From Streptomyces anulatus (lineage in GTDB: Bacteria; Actinomycetota; Actinomycetes; Streptomycetales; Streptomycetaceae), in NCBI RefSeq assembly GCF_014650675.1, contig NZ_BMVK01000002.1:186001-250000 (forward strand): a stretch of 64,000 nucleotides of DNA, read 5' to 3'. Position numbers and translations under genes: made by a program. Below are positions 20,531 through 28,815 of this stretch, piece by piece. Within the stretch, counting starts at the first letter, position 1; each line of letters opens with the position of its first letter. The notes under the pieces were generated by a model. The model saw only the letters and a list, made by a program, of their open reading frames with translations. It was not told the origin of the DNA and searched no databases.

Positions 20531-20937
20531 GGGTGTCCTCCCAGTTCGCAGCGGGGCGCCGGTCCACCGGGCAGGTCGGCCGACGCCTCCAGTTCGGCTC
20601 GGGCGAGCTGTGCGCCGACCTCGGCGCGCACCGACGCGAGCCGGCCGATCAGCGCGTCCAGCTCGTCGAGCTTGCTCCGGTAGACGGCGAGCGAGGCGGG
20701 ACAGGTGTCCCCGGCCGGGTGGCCGGCGCGCAGGCAGTCGACGAAGGGCCTGGTCTCCTCCAGGTCGAACCCGAAGTCCTGCAGGGTCCGGATCTGCTGG
20801 AGGAGGCGCAGGTCGCCCTCGTCGTAGCTGCGGTAGCCGTTCTCCGCTCGCCGCGCGGGCAGCAGCCCGCGCGACTCGTAGTAGCGGAGCGTCCGCGTCG
20901 TCGTCCCGGCCTGCTCGGCCAGCTCCCCGATTCGCAT
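20527..20937 (-). CDS. MerR family transcriptional regulator (likely redox/thiol responsive)
   Basis: 136 residues. The MerR HTH is MRIGELAEQAGTTTRTLRYYES followed by RGLLPARRAENGYRSYDE, then a dimerisation coiled coil. Cysteines at 68, 79 and 130 (the last near the C-terminus, RCELGGHP) could sense oxidants, electrophiles or metal; this is inference. MerR proteins untwist promoters with overlong spacers, and such a promoter sits directly upstream. The ATG at 20937 is about 6 bases from the predicted -10, pointing to a leaderless mRNA and autoregulation of merR-trxA. Confidence 0.93.
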   Translation of the reverse strand: MRIGELAEQAGTTTRTLRYYESRGLLPARRAENGYRSYDEGDLRLLQQIRTLQDFGFDLEETRPFVDCLRAGHPAGDTCPASLAVYRSKLDELDALIGRLASVRAEVGAQLARAELEASADLPGGPAPRCELGGHP

Positions 20938-20943
20938 GGGACG

Positions 20944-20974
20944 AACGTATTCCTTGACGCCGACGTCAACGCAA
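20944..20974 (-). promoter_or_regulatory. MerR-type promoter with 19-bp spacer and internal dyad
   Basis: On the minus strand TTGCGT (-35, 20974-20969) and TACGTT (-10, 20949-20944) are separated by exactly 19 bases. The spacer carries the perfect dyad TTGACG-N4-CGTCAA (20954-20969, reaching one base into the -35). This is the classical architecture of MerR-activated promoters. The ATG follows 6 bases after the -10, so transcription probably begins at or next to the start codon. Confidence 0.75.
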
Positions 20975-21054
20975 GGGCGTCGGCGTCGGCGTCAGATCAG
21001 GTTGTCCGCCTCGGGCCGGGGCGTCTGCCCCGGGCCGGGCGGAGTGCAGCGCCG

Positions 21055-22350
21055 TCAGTTGGCGCGGGCCGCCGACCGTCGGCGTACGGCCCAGATGATG
21101 CCGCCGCCCGCGGCGACCGCCGCGGCCGCCATGCCGGCGAGCGGCGCGGTGGAGTCCGAGCCGGTCGCGGCGAGGTTGCCGCCGCCGGTCGTCTGCGGGG
21201 TCGCGCCGCCGGTCGTCGAGCCGCCCGTGTCGGCGGAGCCGCCGGTGGTGCCGGTCCCGCCGGTGGTGCTCGTGGAGCCGGTGGAGCCGGAGCCGCCAGT
21301 GGACGAGGAGCCTCCGGTGGAGCCGGAGGAACCGTTGGAGCCCGAGGAGCCTGCCGTGCCCTCGTCCTTGCCCGTGTCGACCACGATCTGCGCGGTGTCG
21401 TTCTCGGCGTTCCGGTCGAAGGGGCGCTCCTGTCCGCTGAAGGAGACCTCGCCGGTGGTACGGCCGACCGCCTTGTCGATGCGCAGGACGAAGGGGTAGC
21501 TCTCGCCGCGGTTCACGTCGACCCAGGACTGCGAGGTGCCGCAGCGGTAGTGGGTCTTGGTGACGGCCTCGCAGTAGCCGTGGGGCTTGACCACGGACGT
21601 GCCCTTCGGGATGCGGATGTCGACCGTGGTGACGCTCTCGTCGAGGGCGCCCTGCACACGAGCGGGTCCCTTGTTGGCGAACTTCACCGTCGCGGTGACC
21701 TTCTCGCCGACCTTCCCCTTCAGCTCCGCGCCGGTCAGGGCGAAGTCGGCGGTGTTGGCGGCGGTGACACCGGCCCGGGCGAAGGACTCGGGGTGGTTCT
21801 TCCGGTCGGCGTCGGTGGCCGGGCCCTTCTCCACGAGCGTGAGCGGGTCGCCGGTGCCGGGCACCGGCTCGGAGGAGCCGCCGTCGTCCGGGCCGGGCTC
21901 GTGGACGCCGATCGTCACCCGCAGGTCGTCGCGGAACGCGGAGCCGAGCGCCTTGACCGAGACGGGCTTCGCCGTGCCGTAGACGACGCCGGGCTTCAGC
22001 GGCTGGTCGATCTTGCAGGAGGCGACGTTCGACTCGGGCATCTCGTCGTAGGAGTTGATCGTGTAGTACGTGCAGTTCTTGTGCGTCTCGTCCGCCTTGA
22101 GGCCCGGCGACACGGCGTACGTCACCCAGGCCGAGGGCACCTCCTCCGTCCCCTTGTTGAGGAAGGTGAGCGGGGTGGAGAACGAGCTTCCGGGCTGAAC
22201 CCCCTCGACCGGCGCGATCGTTCCGACGCCGAGATCCGGCTCCGCCTCGGCGGCGAGCGCCGGCACGGCGCCCAGCGCCACCAGCGCTGCGGCGGCTACG
22301 GCGGCGGTCCCGCCGCGCAGGGTACGGCTGCGGGAAGGGGGGATGCGCAT
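21055..22350 (-). CDS. Secreted cell-wall anchored protein with LAXTG sorting signal
   Basis: 431 residues. It has a signal peptide (to about residue 33, ALVALGAVPALA), two extracellular beta-type regions with Cys residues (KNCTYY, VASCKID, GYCEAV, YRCGTS), then a Ser/Gly/Thr linker of about 60 residues. The sorting signal is LAATG at 393-397, a hydrophobic stretch and the basic tail VRRRSAARAN. LAXTG is the substrate motif of class E sortases in Streptomyces; no sortase gene is in the window. The ATG at 22350 has AAGGA about 6 bases upstream. The repeat FLNKGTEEV/FANKGPARV suggests two DUF11-like beta domains. Function unknown; surface exposure is well supported. Confidence 0.85.
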   Translation of the reverse strand: MRIPPSRSRTLRGGTAAVAAAALVALGAVPALAAEAEPDLGVGTIAPVEGVQPGSSFSTPLTFLNKGTEEVPSAWVTYAVSPGLKADETHKNCTYYTINSYDEMPESNVASCKIDQPLKPGVVYGTAKPVSVKALGSAFRDDLRVTIGVHEPGPDDGGSSEPVPGTGDPLTLVEKGPATDADRKNHPESFARAGVTAANTADFALTGAELKGKVGEKVTATVKFANKGPARVQGALDESVTTVDIRIPKGTSVVKPHGYCEAVTKTHYRCGTSQSWVDVNRGESYPFVLRIDKAVGRTTGEVSFSGQERPFDRNAENDTAQIVVDTGKDEGTAGSSGSNGSSGSTGGSSSTGGSGSTGSTSTTGGTGTTGGSADTGGSTTGGATPQTTGGGNLAATGSDSTAPLAGMAAAAVAAGGGIIWAVRRRSAARAN

Positions 22351-22489
22351 GGAAATCCTTCGGTCGTGGGGGCTCGCGGGCTGACTGCGGTCCTTCACCT
22401 CTCAAGACCGGTGCCGGACGAGGAGGGTTGTGCCGACCTGAGCGGTCGTGACAGAACACGGACACAAGGCACCAGTACCGGACACGGAC

Positions 22490-22524
22490 CGAGGACACCC
22501 GTACCGGGGGTACGGGTGTCCTCG
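22490..22524 (-). terminator. Terminator of dctA
   Basis: A perfect 16-bp inverted repeat (22490-22505 with 22509-22524) with a GGG loop, 51 bases past the dctA stop and upstream of the LAXTG gene on the minus strand. Confidence 0.8.
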
Positions 22525-22575
22525 GGTGGGGGGGGTGCCGCAGTGGCTGTGGGGCGATGCGAGGAAGCCGCGGGG

Positions 22576-23940
22576 TCAGACCTTGACGGGCTGCCCGGGG
22601 GTGTCCCGCTGCTCGGGGACCTCTCCGGAGCCGCCTGCCGGGGCGTGGTCGTCGACGAGGGTCTTCTCGTCGAACGGGACCCGGCCGGCCAGCACCTCGT
22701 TTACCCGGTCCTTGTCGATCTCCTTGGTCCAGTGGCCGACCAGCACCGTGGCGACCGCGTTGCCCGCGAAGTTCGTCAGCGCGCGGGCCTCGCTCATGAA
22801 GCGGTCGATGCCGACGATCAGGCCGACGCCGTCGACGAGTTCGGGGCGGTGCGACTGGAGTCCGCCGGCCAGGGTCGCCAGACCCGCGCCGGTCACGCCC
22901 GCCGCGCCCTTCGAGGCGATGACCATGAAGACCAGCAGCGAGATCTGCTCGCTCGCGCTCAGCGGGTCGCCCATCGCGTTGGCGATGAACAGCGAGGACA
23001 TCGTGAGGTAGATCGCGGTGCCGTCGAGGTTGAAGGAGTAGCCGGTCGGCACGGTGATGCCGACGACGGGCTTGCTGACGCCCAGGTGCTCCATCTTCGC
23101 GATCAGCCGCGGCAGGGCCGACTCCGAGGAGGAGGTGGACAGGATGAGCAGGAACTCGCGGCCCAGGTACTTCAGCAGCGAGAACAGGTTCACCCCGGCG
23201 ACCAGGCGCAGGATCGCGCCGAGCACCACGAAGACGAACAGCGCGCAGGTGACGTAGAAGCCGATCATGATGATCGCCAGGGACTTCAGGGCGTCGAGGC
23301 CGGTCTCGCCGACCACCGCGGCGATCGCGCCGAACGCGCCGACCGGGGCGGCCCACATGATCATGGCGAGAATGCGGAAGACGAGGCGCTGGATGTGGGT
23401 GATGCCGCGGATGATCGGCTCGCCGGTCGAGCCCATCGCCTGGAGCGCGAAGCCCGCGAGCAGCGCGACGAGCAGGGTCTGGAGGACCTCGCCCGCGGTG
23501 AAGGCGGAGACGATCGTCGTCGGGATGATGCCGAGCAGGAAGTCCACGGTGGACTCGCTCGCGCCGGACGCCTGTGCCTCGCCGGCGGCCCGCGCCTGCT
23601 CGGTGATGTGGAGGGTGGAGCCGGGCTCCAGGACGTTGCCGACGAGCAGGCCGATGGCGAGGGCCACGGTCGACATGACCAGGAAGTAGCCCAGCGCCAG
23701 ACCGCCGACCGCGCCGACCTTGGCGGCCTTGCGGACCGAGCCGACGCCCAGCACGATCGTGCAGAAGATGATCGGCGAGATCATCATCTTGATCAGGTTC
23801 ACGAAGCCGGCGCCGATGGGCTTCAGCTCGACGGCCACCCCGGGGGCCGCGAAGCCCACCAGGATGCCGAGCGCCACGGCGGCGATCACGGCGATGTACA
23901 GGTAGTGGGTGCGGTCCCGTTGTTTGGCTGCCACAGCCAT
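22576..23940 (-). CDS. dctA: C4-dicarboxylate:cation symporter, DctA family
   Basis: 454 residues of the DAACS/GltP-DctA family with about eight hydrophobic segments plus two re-entrant loops. Hallmark motifs are LSTSSSESALPRL (HP1), PTGYSFNLDGTAIY (TM7) and SKGAAGVTGAG (HP2). It imports succinate, fumarate or malate with H+ or Na+ across the cytoplasmic membrane. The ATG at 23940 has GAGGAG 9 bases upstream; the longer open frame upstream is not membrane protein-like. It is divergent from a CitA/CitB-type two-component system, the usual partner that induces dicarboxylate uptake. Confidence 0.93.
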   Translation of the reverse strand: MAVAAKQRDRTHYLYIAVIAAVALGILVGFAAPGVAVELKPIGAGFVNLIKMMISPIIFCTIVLGVGSVRKAAKVGAVGGLALGYFLVMSTVALAIGLLVGNVLEPGSTLHITEQARAAGEAQASGASESTVDFLLGIIPTTIVSAFTAGEVLQTLLVALLAGFALQAMGSTGEPIIRGITHIQRLVFRILAMIMWAAPVGAFGAIAAVVGETGLDALKSLAIIMIGFYVTCALFVFVVLGAILRLVAGVNLFSLLKYLGREFLLILSTSSSESALPRLIAKMEHLGVSKPVVGITVPTGYSFNLDGTAIYLTMSSLFIANAMGDPLSASEQISLLVFMVIASKGAAGVTGAGLATLAGGLQSHRPELVDGVGLIVGIDRFMSEARALTNFAGNAVATVLVGHWTKEIDKDRVNEVLAGRVPFDEKTLVDDHAPAGGSGEVPEQRDTPGQPVKV

Positions 23941-24007
23941 GGTGGGGCTCCTCGGCTCGGTCACGACGCCCCCGTCCCTGGGGGCTCCGGCGACTATCCA
24001 CCGCCCT

Positions 24008-24021
24008 GTGACCCCGGTCAC
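24008..24021. promoter_or_regulatory. Dyad in the dctA/two-component divergent promoter region
   Basis: Perfect inverted repeat GTGACC-CC-GGTCAC in the 157-base divergent gap, followed by the direct repeat GTTCA (24028-24032 and 24037-24041). Either could bind the response regulator encoded by the second gene downstream. Assignment is by position only. Confidence 0.4.
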
Positions 24022-24097
24022 CCTTGCGTTCATATCGTTCACAGGCACTTTCCGGCCACCCGGAGCAGGTCCGGCGGGGCCAGGCAGACTGTGGGGT

Positions 24098-25843
24098 ATG
24101 CGCCTCCCCCGTACCCGCCCCCGATCCCTGGCGGGCCAGCTCTTCGCCATGCAGGTCGTACTGATCGCCGCGGTGGTGGCGGGGTGCGCCGTCTTCGCGT
24201 ACGTCTCGGGCAGCGCGCAGGCCGAGGAGACGGCCGCCCGGCAGGTGCGGGTGGCGGCGCTGGCGGTGGCCGATTCCCCTTCCGTACGGGAGGCCATCCG
24301 TACCCCGGACCCGTCCGCCGCGCTCCAGCCGTACGCGGAGCGGGTGCGCGAGGACACCGGGATCGCCTTCATCACGATCATGGACACGGAGCGGGTGCGC
24401 TGGACGCATCCGGACACGGCGCAGATCGGGGACACCTTCCTCGGGAACACCGCGAAGGCCCTGCGCGGGCAGACCTTCACCGAGACGTACACCGGCACGC
24501 TGGGCCCCTCGATCCGGGTGGTGACCCCGATCCGCGACAACGGGCGGATCGTCGGCCTGGTCAGCGCGGGCATCACCGTGGACCGGGTCTCCTCGCAGGT
24601 ACGGGACCAGCTCGGCGCGCTCGCGCTCGCGGCGGGCGGGGCGCTGGCGCTCGGCGGGATCGGCACGTACGTGGTCAACGCGCGGCTGCGGCGGCACACC
24701 CACGGGATGAACGCGGCCGAGCTGAGCCGGCTGCACGACTACCACCAGGCCACCCTGCACGCGGTGCGCGAGGGGCTGCTGATGCTGGACGGGCGGCGGC
24801 GGATCGCGCTGATCAACGACGCCGGGCGGGAGCTGCTGGGCCTGGAGCCGGACGCGGAGGCGGTCGGCCGTACGGTCGACGAGCTGGCCCTGCCCGCGCC
24901 GCTGACCGGGGCGCTGCTGGCGTCGGAGGCGCGGGTGGACGAGCTGCACCTGACGGCGGAGCGGGTCGTCGTGGTCAACACCCGTCCGGTGGTGGGCGGT
25001 GAGCGGCGCGGCACGGTGGTGACCCTGCGCGACCACACCGAGTTGCAGGCGCTCTCCGGTGAGCTGGACTCCGAGCGCGGTTTCACGCAGGCGCTGCGCT
25101 CCCAGGCCCACGAGGCGGCGAACCGGCTGCACACCGTGGTGTCGCTGATCGAGCTGGGCCGGGTGGAGGAGGCGGTGGACTTCGCGACGGCGGAGCTGGA
25201 GCTGGCCCAGGTGCTGACCGACCGGGTGGTGGGGGCGGTGGAGGAGCCGGTGCTGGCGGCTCTGCTGCTCGGCAAGGCGGCCCAGGCGAACGAGCGGGGC
25301 GTGGAGCTGGTGCTCGCGGAGGACAGCCTGATCGACGACGGGGCGCTGCCGCCCTCGCTGGCCCAGCGCGATCTGGTGACGATCCTGGGGAATCTGATCG
25401 ACAACGCGGTGGAAGCGGCTTCGGACGGCACCGACGACGGCTCCGGGGCGGTGCCGTCGCCCCGGGCGCCCGGGGGCCCGGCGGGGCGGGCCCGGGTCAC
25501 CGTGACCGCGCTCGCGGACGAGCGGGAGCTGCTGCTGCGGGTCGCGGACACGGGAGCGGGTATCGGCCCGGAGGAGGCGGACGAGGTGTTCCGGCGCGGC
25601 TGGTCGACGCACGGGGCGGGGCGCGGGCTCGGCCTGGCGCTGGTGCGGCAGGCGGCGTACCGCAACGGGGGCACGGTGGAGCTGGATCCAGGTCCGGACG
25701 GCGGCGCGCGGTTCACCGTACGGCTGCCGCTTCGGGCCCGGTCGACAGGTTCGCGACCCGGGTCCGGGGCCGAGTCCACGTCCCCGTCCACGCCCGGAAC
25801 CACGCCCGCGTCCACGTCCGCGTCCGAGGAGGTCACGACATGA
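24098..25843 (+). CDS. Sensor histidine kinase, CitA/DcuS family
   Basis: 581 residues. TM1 (about 15-37) and TM2 (about 175-197) flank an extracytoplasmic Cache-like domain (RTPDPSAALQPYAERVREDTGIAFITIMD...HPDTAQIG) like the dicarboxylate/citrate-binding domain of DcuS/CitA. A cytoplasmic PAS domain (ATLHAVREGLLMLDGRRRI) is followed by a SpoOB-type phosphoacceptor region RSQAHEAANRLHTVVSLIELGR and an HATPase with NLIDNAVEAA and GAGIGPEEADEVF. It should sense an external carboxylate for dctA control. The ATG at 24098 has only a weak GGGG upstream. The stop overlaps the regulator start in ATGA. Confidence 0.92.
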   Translation: MRLPRTRPRSLAGQLFAMQVVLIAAVVAGCAVFAYVSGSAQAEETAARQVRVAALAVADSPSVREAIRTPDPSAALQPYAERVREDTGIAFITIMDTERVRWTHPDTAQIGDTFLGNTAKALRGQTFTETYTGTLGPSIRVVTPIRDNGRIVGLVSAGITVDRVSSQVRDQLGALALAAGGALALGGIGTYVVNARLRRHTHGMNAAELSRLHDYHQATLHAVREGLLMLDGRRRIALINDAGRELLGLEPDAEAVGRTVDELALPAPLTGALLASEARVDELHLTAERVVVVNTRPVVGGERRGTVVTLRDHTELQALSGELDSERGFTQALRSQAHEAANRLHTVVSLIELGRVEEAVDFATAELELAQVLTDRVVGAVEEPVLAALLLGKAAQANERGVELVLAEDSLIDDGALPPSLAQRDLVTILGNLIDNAVEAASDGTDDGSGAVPSPRAPGGPAGRARVTVTALADERELLLRVADTGAGIGPEEADEVFRRGWSTHGAGRGLGLALVRQAAYRNGGTVELDPGPDGGARFTVRLPLRARSTGSRPGSGAESTSPSTPGTTPASTSASEEVTT

Positions 25844-26514
25844 TCCGGGTCCTGGTGGTGGAGGACGATCCGGTGGCCGCCGCCGCCCACCAGATGTACG
25901 TGGAGCGGGTGGAGGGCTTCACGGTGACGGCGGTGGCGCACACCCGGGCGGCGGCGGTGCGGGCGCTGGAGCGGACGCCGGTGGATCTCCTGCTGCTCGA
26001 CCTCTATCTGCCGGACGGGCACGGGCTCGGGCTGCTGCGCTCACTGCGGGCCTCCGGCCACGGGGCGGACGTGATCGCGGTGACCTCGGCGAGGGATCTC
26101 GCGGTGGTCCGGGAGGGGGTGTCGCTCGGCGTCGTGCAGTACGTGCTGAAGCCGTTCACGTACCCCACGCTGCGGGACCGGCTGGTGCGGTACGCGGAGT
26201 TCCGAGGCGTCGCCGGGGAGGCGAGCGGGCAGGAGGAGGTGGACCGGGCGCTGGGCGCGCTGCGGGTCGCCCATCCGGCCGCGCTGCCCAAGGGACTCAG
26301 CGGCCCGACGCTGGAGGCGGTGACCCGGGTGCTGAAGGAGTCGCCGGAGGGGGTGACGGCGGCTGCCGCCGGGGAGCGGCTGGGCATCTCGCGGATCACG
26401 GCCCGCCGGTACCTGGAGCACCTGGTGACCGTCGGCAGCGCCGCGAGGCGTCCGCATTATGGGCAGGTCGGCCGACCTGAGCTGCACTACCGCTGGCTGG
26501 CCGCAGGGCGCTGA
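25840..26514 (+). CDS. Response regulator, CitB/DcuR family
   Basis: 224 residues. The receiver domain has the D9/D10 acidic pocket, phosphoacceptor D54 in LLLLDLYLPDGHG, T82 and K104 (VLKPFTYPT). The C-terminal part has the CitB-type HTH GVTAAAAGERLGISRITARR. Translation is coupled to the kinase gene (ATGA). The likely target is dctA, transcribed away from this pair. A palindrome CAAGCGCTTG (26538-26547) 24 bases after the stop may be part of a weak terminator or belong to the next gene's promoter region. Confidence 0.92.
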   Translation: MIRVLVVEDDPVAAAAHQMYVERVEGFTVTAVAHTRAAAVRALERTPVDLLLLDLYLPDGHGLGLLRSLRASGHGADVIAVTSARDLAVVREGVSLGVVQYVLKPFTYPTLRDRLVRYAEFRGVAGEASGQEEVDRALGALRVAHPAALPKGLSGPTLEAVTRVLKESPEGVTAAAAGERLGISRITARRYLEHLVTVGSAARRPHYGQVGRPELHYRWLAAGR

Positions 26515-26695
26515 CCGGCCGTCGCGGAAATGGCCGACAAGCGCTTGCCGGTCGGTTTCACGGCCTTGGCGGGCTGCTACGGATGATCAAAAGAAAGCGC
26601 TGGTGGGGCGGCATTCGCGTACCGTCCGCCCGGTTCGCGGCTGGAGGTTCCTACGAAGCGTGATCTGTGGGGAACGTACCGTAGCCAGGGCGGAA

Positions 26696-27400
26696 ATGGA
26701 CTTCTACGGTGGGCCCGTGCACCCCACCCCGCCATTCAACGCCCCCGCCGCGCGCCGTCTCCGCGAGGCACTGGGGATGGCTCCCGGCCATGTCGCCTAC
26801 GGGCTCGCCGCCCAGTACGGACTCCGGATCAGCGCAGAGACCGTCATCGCCTGGGAGCGCGGCCTCGCGACGCCCGGGGAACGCGAGCTGACCGCCCTCG
26901 CCGGCGTTCTGTGGTGCGCCCCCGGAGAGCTGCTGGCGGCCGCCGCCACCCTGCGCGAGCACCGTATGACCCGGGATCTGAGCGTGGACGACCTGGCCCG
27001 CCAGTTGGGAATGACCGGCGCCTCGTACCTGCGGATGGAGGAGTCGGGGCGCTGGCGGGGCAACGAGAAGCAGTCGGCGGCGCTGTGCCGGGCGCTGGAT
27101 CTGACGGCGGCGCAGTTCCTGACGGCGACGGGCCGCGACGAGGAGCTGGCGGAGCTGCTGAGCAGCGCGGTCACCACGCGCTGGCAGGCGTACGTCCGCC
27201 CGGTGGCCAAGGTCGTCCCGCTGGACCGGGCGCTGATCCAGGACGTGCTGGAACAACTGCACGCCGACTACCAGGCCCTGATGGTCTCCACGCTGAGCTG
27301 GAGCAGCACGGGGCAGGAACGCGCCGGGTCGACGGGCGACGCGGGGCGGGCGTTCCTGTCCCGGGTGGTGGACCAGTTCTGGCGGACCGCCGGGGTGTGA
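26696..27400 (+). CDS. Helix-turn-helix (XRE-like) DNA-binding protein
   Basis: 234 residues with two HTH-like units: LREALGMAPGHVAYGLAAQYGLRISAETV with the XRE signature VIAWERG (about 20-55), and DLSVDDLARQLGMTGASYLRMEE (about 96-118). A helical C-terminal part without an enzymatic domain follows. The MDFYGGPVHPTPPFNAPAAR start is typical of a conserved Streptomyces family of unknown function. The ATG at 26696 was preferred to upstream in-frame codons because the conserved start falls there. The ribosome binding site is weak (AGGGCGG). It converges with pfkA. Confidence 0.85.
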   Translation: MDFYGGPVHPTPPFNAPAARRLREALGMAPGHVAYGLAAQYGLRISAETVIAWERGLATPGERELTALAGVLWCAPGELLAAAATLREHRMTRDLSVDDLARQLGMTGASYLRMEESGRWRGNEKQSAALCRALDLTAAQFLTATGRDEELAELLSSAVTTRWQAYVRPVAKVVPLDRALIQDVLEQLHADYQALMVSTLSWSSTGQERAGSTGDAGRAFLSRVVDQFWRTAGV

Positions 27401-27402
27401 CC

Positions 27403-27423
27403 CCGCACGGGCCGCCCGTGCGG
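27403..27423. terminator. Bidirectional hairpin between HTH gene and pfkA
   Basis: A perfect 9-bp inverted repeat CCGCACGGG/CCCGTGCGG with a 3-base loop, starting 3 bases past one stop and 36 from the other of two converging genes. Confidence 0.65.
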
Positions 27424-27458
27424 CCCGTGCGGTTCCGGAGGGTCGGCCGGAGGGACGG

Positions 27459-28484
27459 CTAGAAGACCGACTCGGCTTCGTACATCCGCTCGGCGGGGAC
27501 CCTCTTCAGCTGGGTGACGGCGTCGGCGAGCGGGACCATGGCGATGTCGTTGCCGCGCAGGGCGGTCATCCGGCCGAAGTCGCCGCGGTGCACGGCCTCC
27601 ACGGCGTTCCAGCCGAAGCGGGTGGCGAGCACCCGGTCGTACGCGGTCGGCGTGCCGCCGCGCTGGACATGGCCGAGAATGACCGGCCGGGCCTCCTTGC
27701 CGAGCCGGGTCTCCAGCTCGATGGCCAGGCGGTTGCCGATGCCCTGGAAGCGCTCGTGGCCGTACTGGTCGATCTCGCCCTTGGCGTACGGCATGGAGCC
27801 CTCCGCCGGGTGCGCGCCCTCGGCGACGCAGATGACGGCGAACTTCTTGCCGCGCGCGAACCGCTCCTCGACCATCTTGACCAGGTCGTCGACCTGGAAG
27901 GGGCGCTCGGGCAGGCAGATGCCGTGGGCGCCGCCGGCCATCCCGGACTCCAGCGCGATCCAGCCCGCGTGCCGGCCCATGACCTCGACGACCATCACCC
28001 GCTGGTGGGACTCGGCGGTGGTCTTGAGACGGTCTATGGCCTCGGTCGCGACGCCCACCGCCGTGTCGAACCCGAAGGTCCGGTCGGTGGAGGAGATGTC
28101 GTTGTCGATGGTCTTCGGGACGCCGACGACCGGCATGCCCGCGTCGGAGAGCATGCGGGCCGCGGTGAGCGTGCCCTCGCCGCCGATCGGGATGAGCGCG
28201 TCGATGCCGTAACGGCGGGACAGCTCCTCGCAGTTCTCGGCGGCCTCGCGCAGCCGGTCGCGCTCCAGGCGGGCCGAGCCGAGGATGGTGCCGCCGCGGG
28301 CGAGGATGCCGCTGACCGCGTTGAGGTCGAGGGGGCGGAAGTGGCCGTCGAGCAGCCCCTTGAAGCCGTCCTCGAAGCCGATGACCTCGTCGCCGTGGCC
28401 GACCACGGCCCGGTGGACGACCGACCGGATCACTGCGTTCAGGCCGGGGCAGTCGCCGCCCGCGGTGAGAATTCCGATGCGCAT
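27459..28484 (-). CDS. pfkA: 6-phosphofructokinase
   Basis: 341 residues. Motifs are MRIGILTAGGDCPGLNAVIR (donor site), GGEGT (101-105) and PKTIDND (123-129, with catalytic D127 and metal ligand D129), plus MGRHAGW and GHVQRGGTPTAYDR. It phosphorylates fructose-6-phosphate. Gly at 104 (not Asp as in pyrophosphate enzymes) argues for ATP as donor, although the Lys of PKTIDND is typical of the mixed-substrate group III of actinobacteria. The ATG at 28484 is followed at once by the conserved core; AGGAGA lies about 11 bases upstream. It is divergent from pta. Confidence 0.95.
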   Translation of the reverse strand: MRIGILTAGGDCPGLNAVIRSVVHRAVVGHGDEVIGFEDGFKGLLDGHFRPLDLNAVSGILARGGTILGSARLERDRLREAAENCEELSRRYGIDALIPIGGEGTLTAARMLSDAGMPVVGVPKTIDNDISSTDRTFGFDTAVGVATEAIDRLKTTAESHQRVMVVEVMGRHAGWIALESGMAGGAHGICLPERPFQVDDLVKMVEERFARGKKFAVICVAEGAHPAEGSMPYAKGEIDQYGHERFQGIGNRLAIELETRLGKEARPVILGHVQRGGTPTAYDRVLATRFGWNAVEAVHRGDFGRMTALRGNDIAMVPLADAVTQLKRVPAERMYEAESVF

Positions 28485-28815
28485 CGAGGTGTGTCTCCTG
28501 CTCGCTAGTCGCGCTTTTCCGGGAGACCGACCGTGGCGGCCTCCGTGCCCTGAACCAGGACGATTGTCCCACGCCCGGCACGGACCCCGCGCTTTCGGCC
28601 GGGTCCAGGGGGTAGGAGGCCCTCTCCGGCAGGGGACGTGCGTCCCTGCCGGAGCGGGGCCTCCGGCGGGCGGCATAGCGGCCCCCGCAGGTATCGTCAA
28701 GAGGCAATGCAGGCCACTGCCGCACCCGGCGGATCACCGGGCGGGCACGGGGGCATCACCGCACGTCCGGACGCCCACGGGTCGCGGCACCGAACACAAG
28801 GACGGGAGAGCACGC
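28485..28815. other. Divergent pfkA/pta intergenic region with long hairpin
   Basis: 331 bases with no gene. The main feature is a very stable near-perfect hairpin at 28616-28663: inner arms 28624-28638 and 28641-28654 with one bulged G, and outer GAGGCCC/GGGCCTC. An A+T-richer patch at 28672-28705 (CATAGC, TATCGT) could hold the pta promoter; if so, the hairpin is upstream of the transcript and acts as DNA. Otherwise it is in a pta leader. Confidence 0.5.

Noticed and set aside
20533..25612. Very long frames on both strands across merR, the LAXTG gene, dctA and the sensor kinase (about 1490 and 1550 codons)
   Set aside because: They run through several recognised genes in shadow frames and have no motif, start context or hydrophobic pattern of their own.
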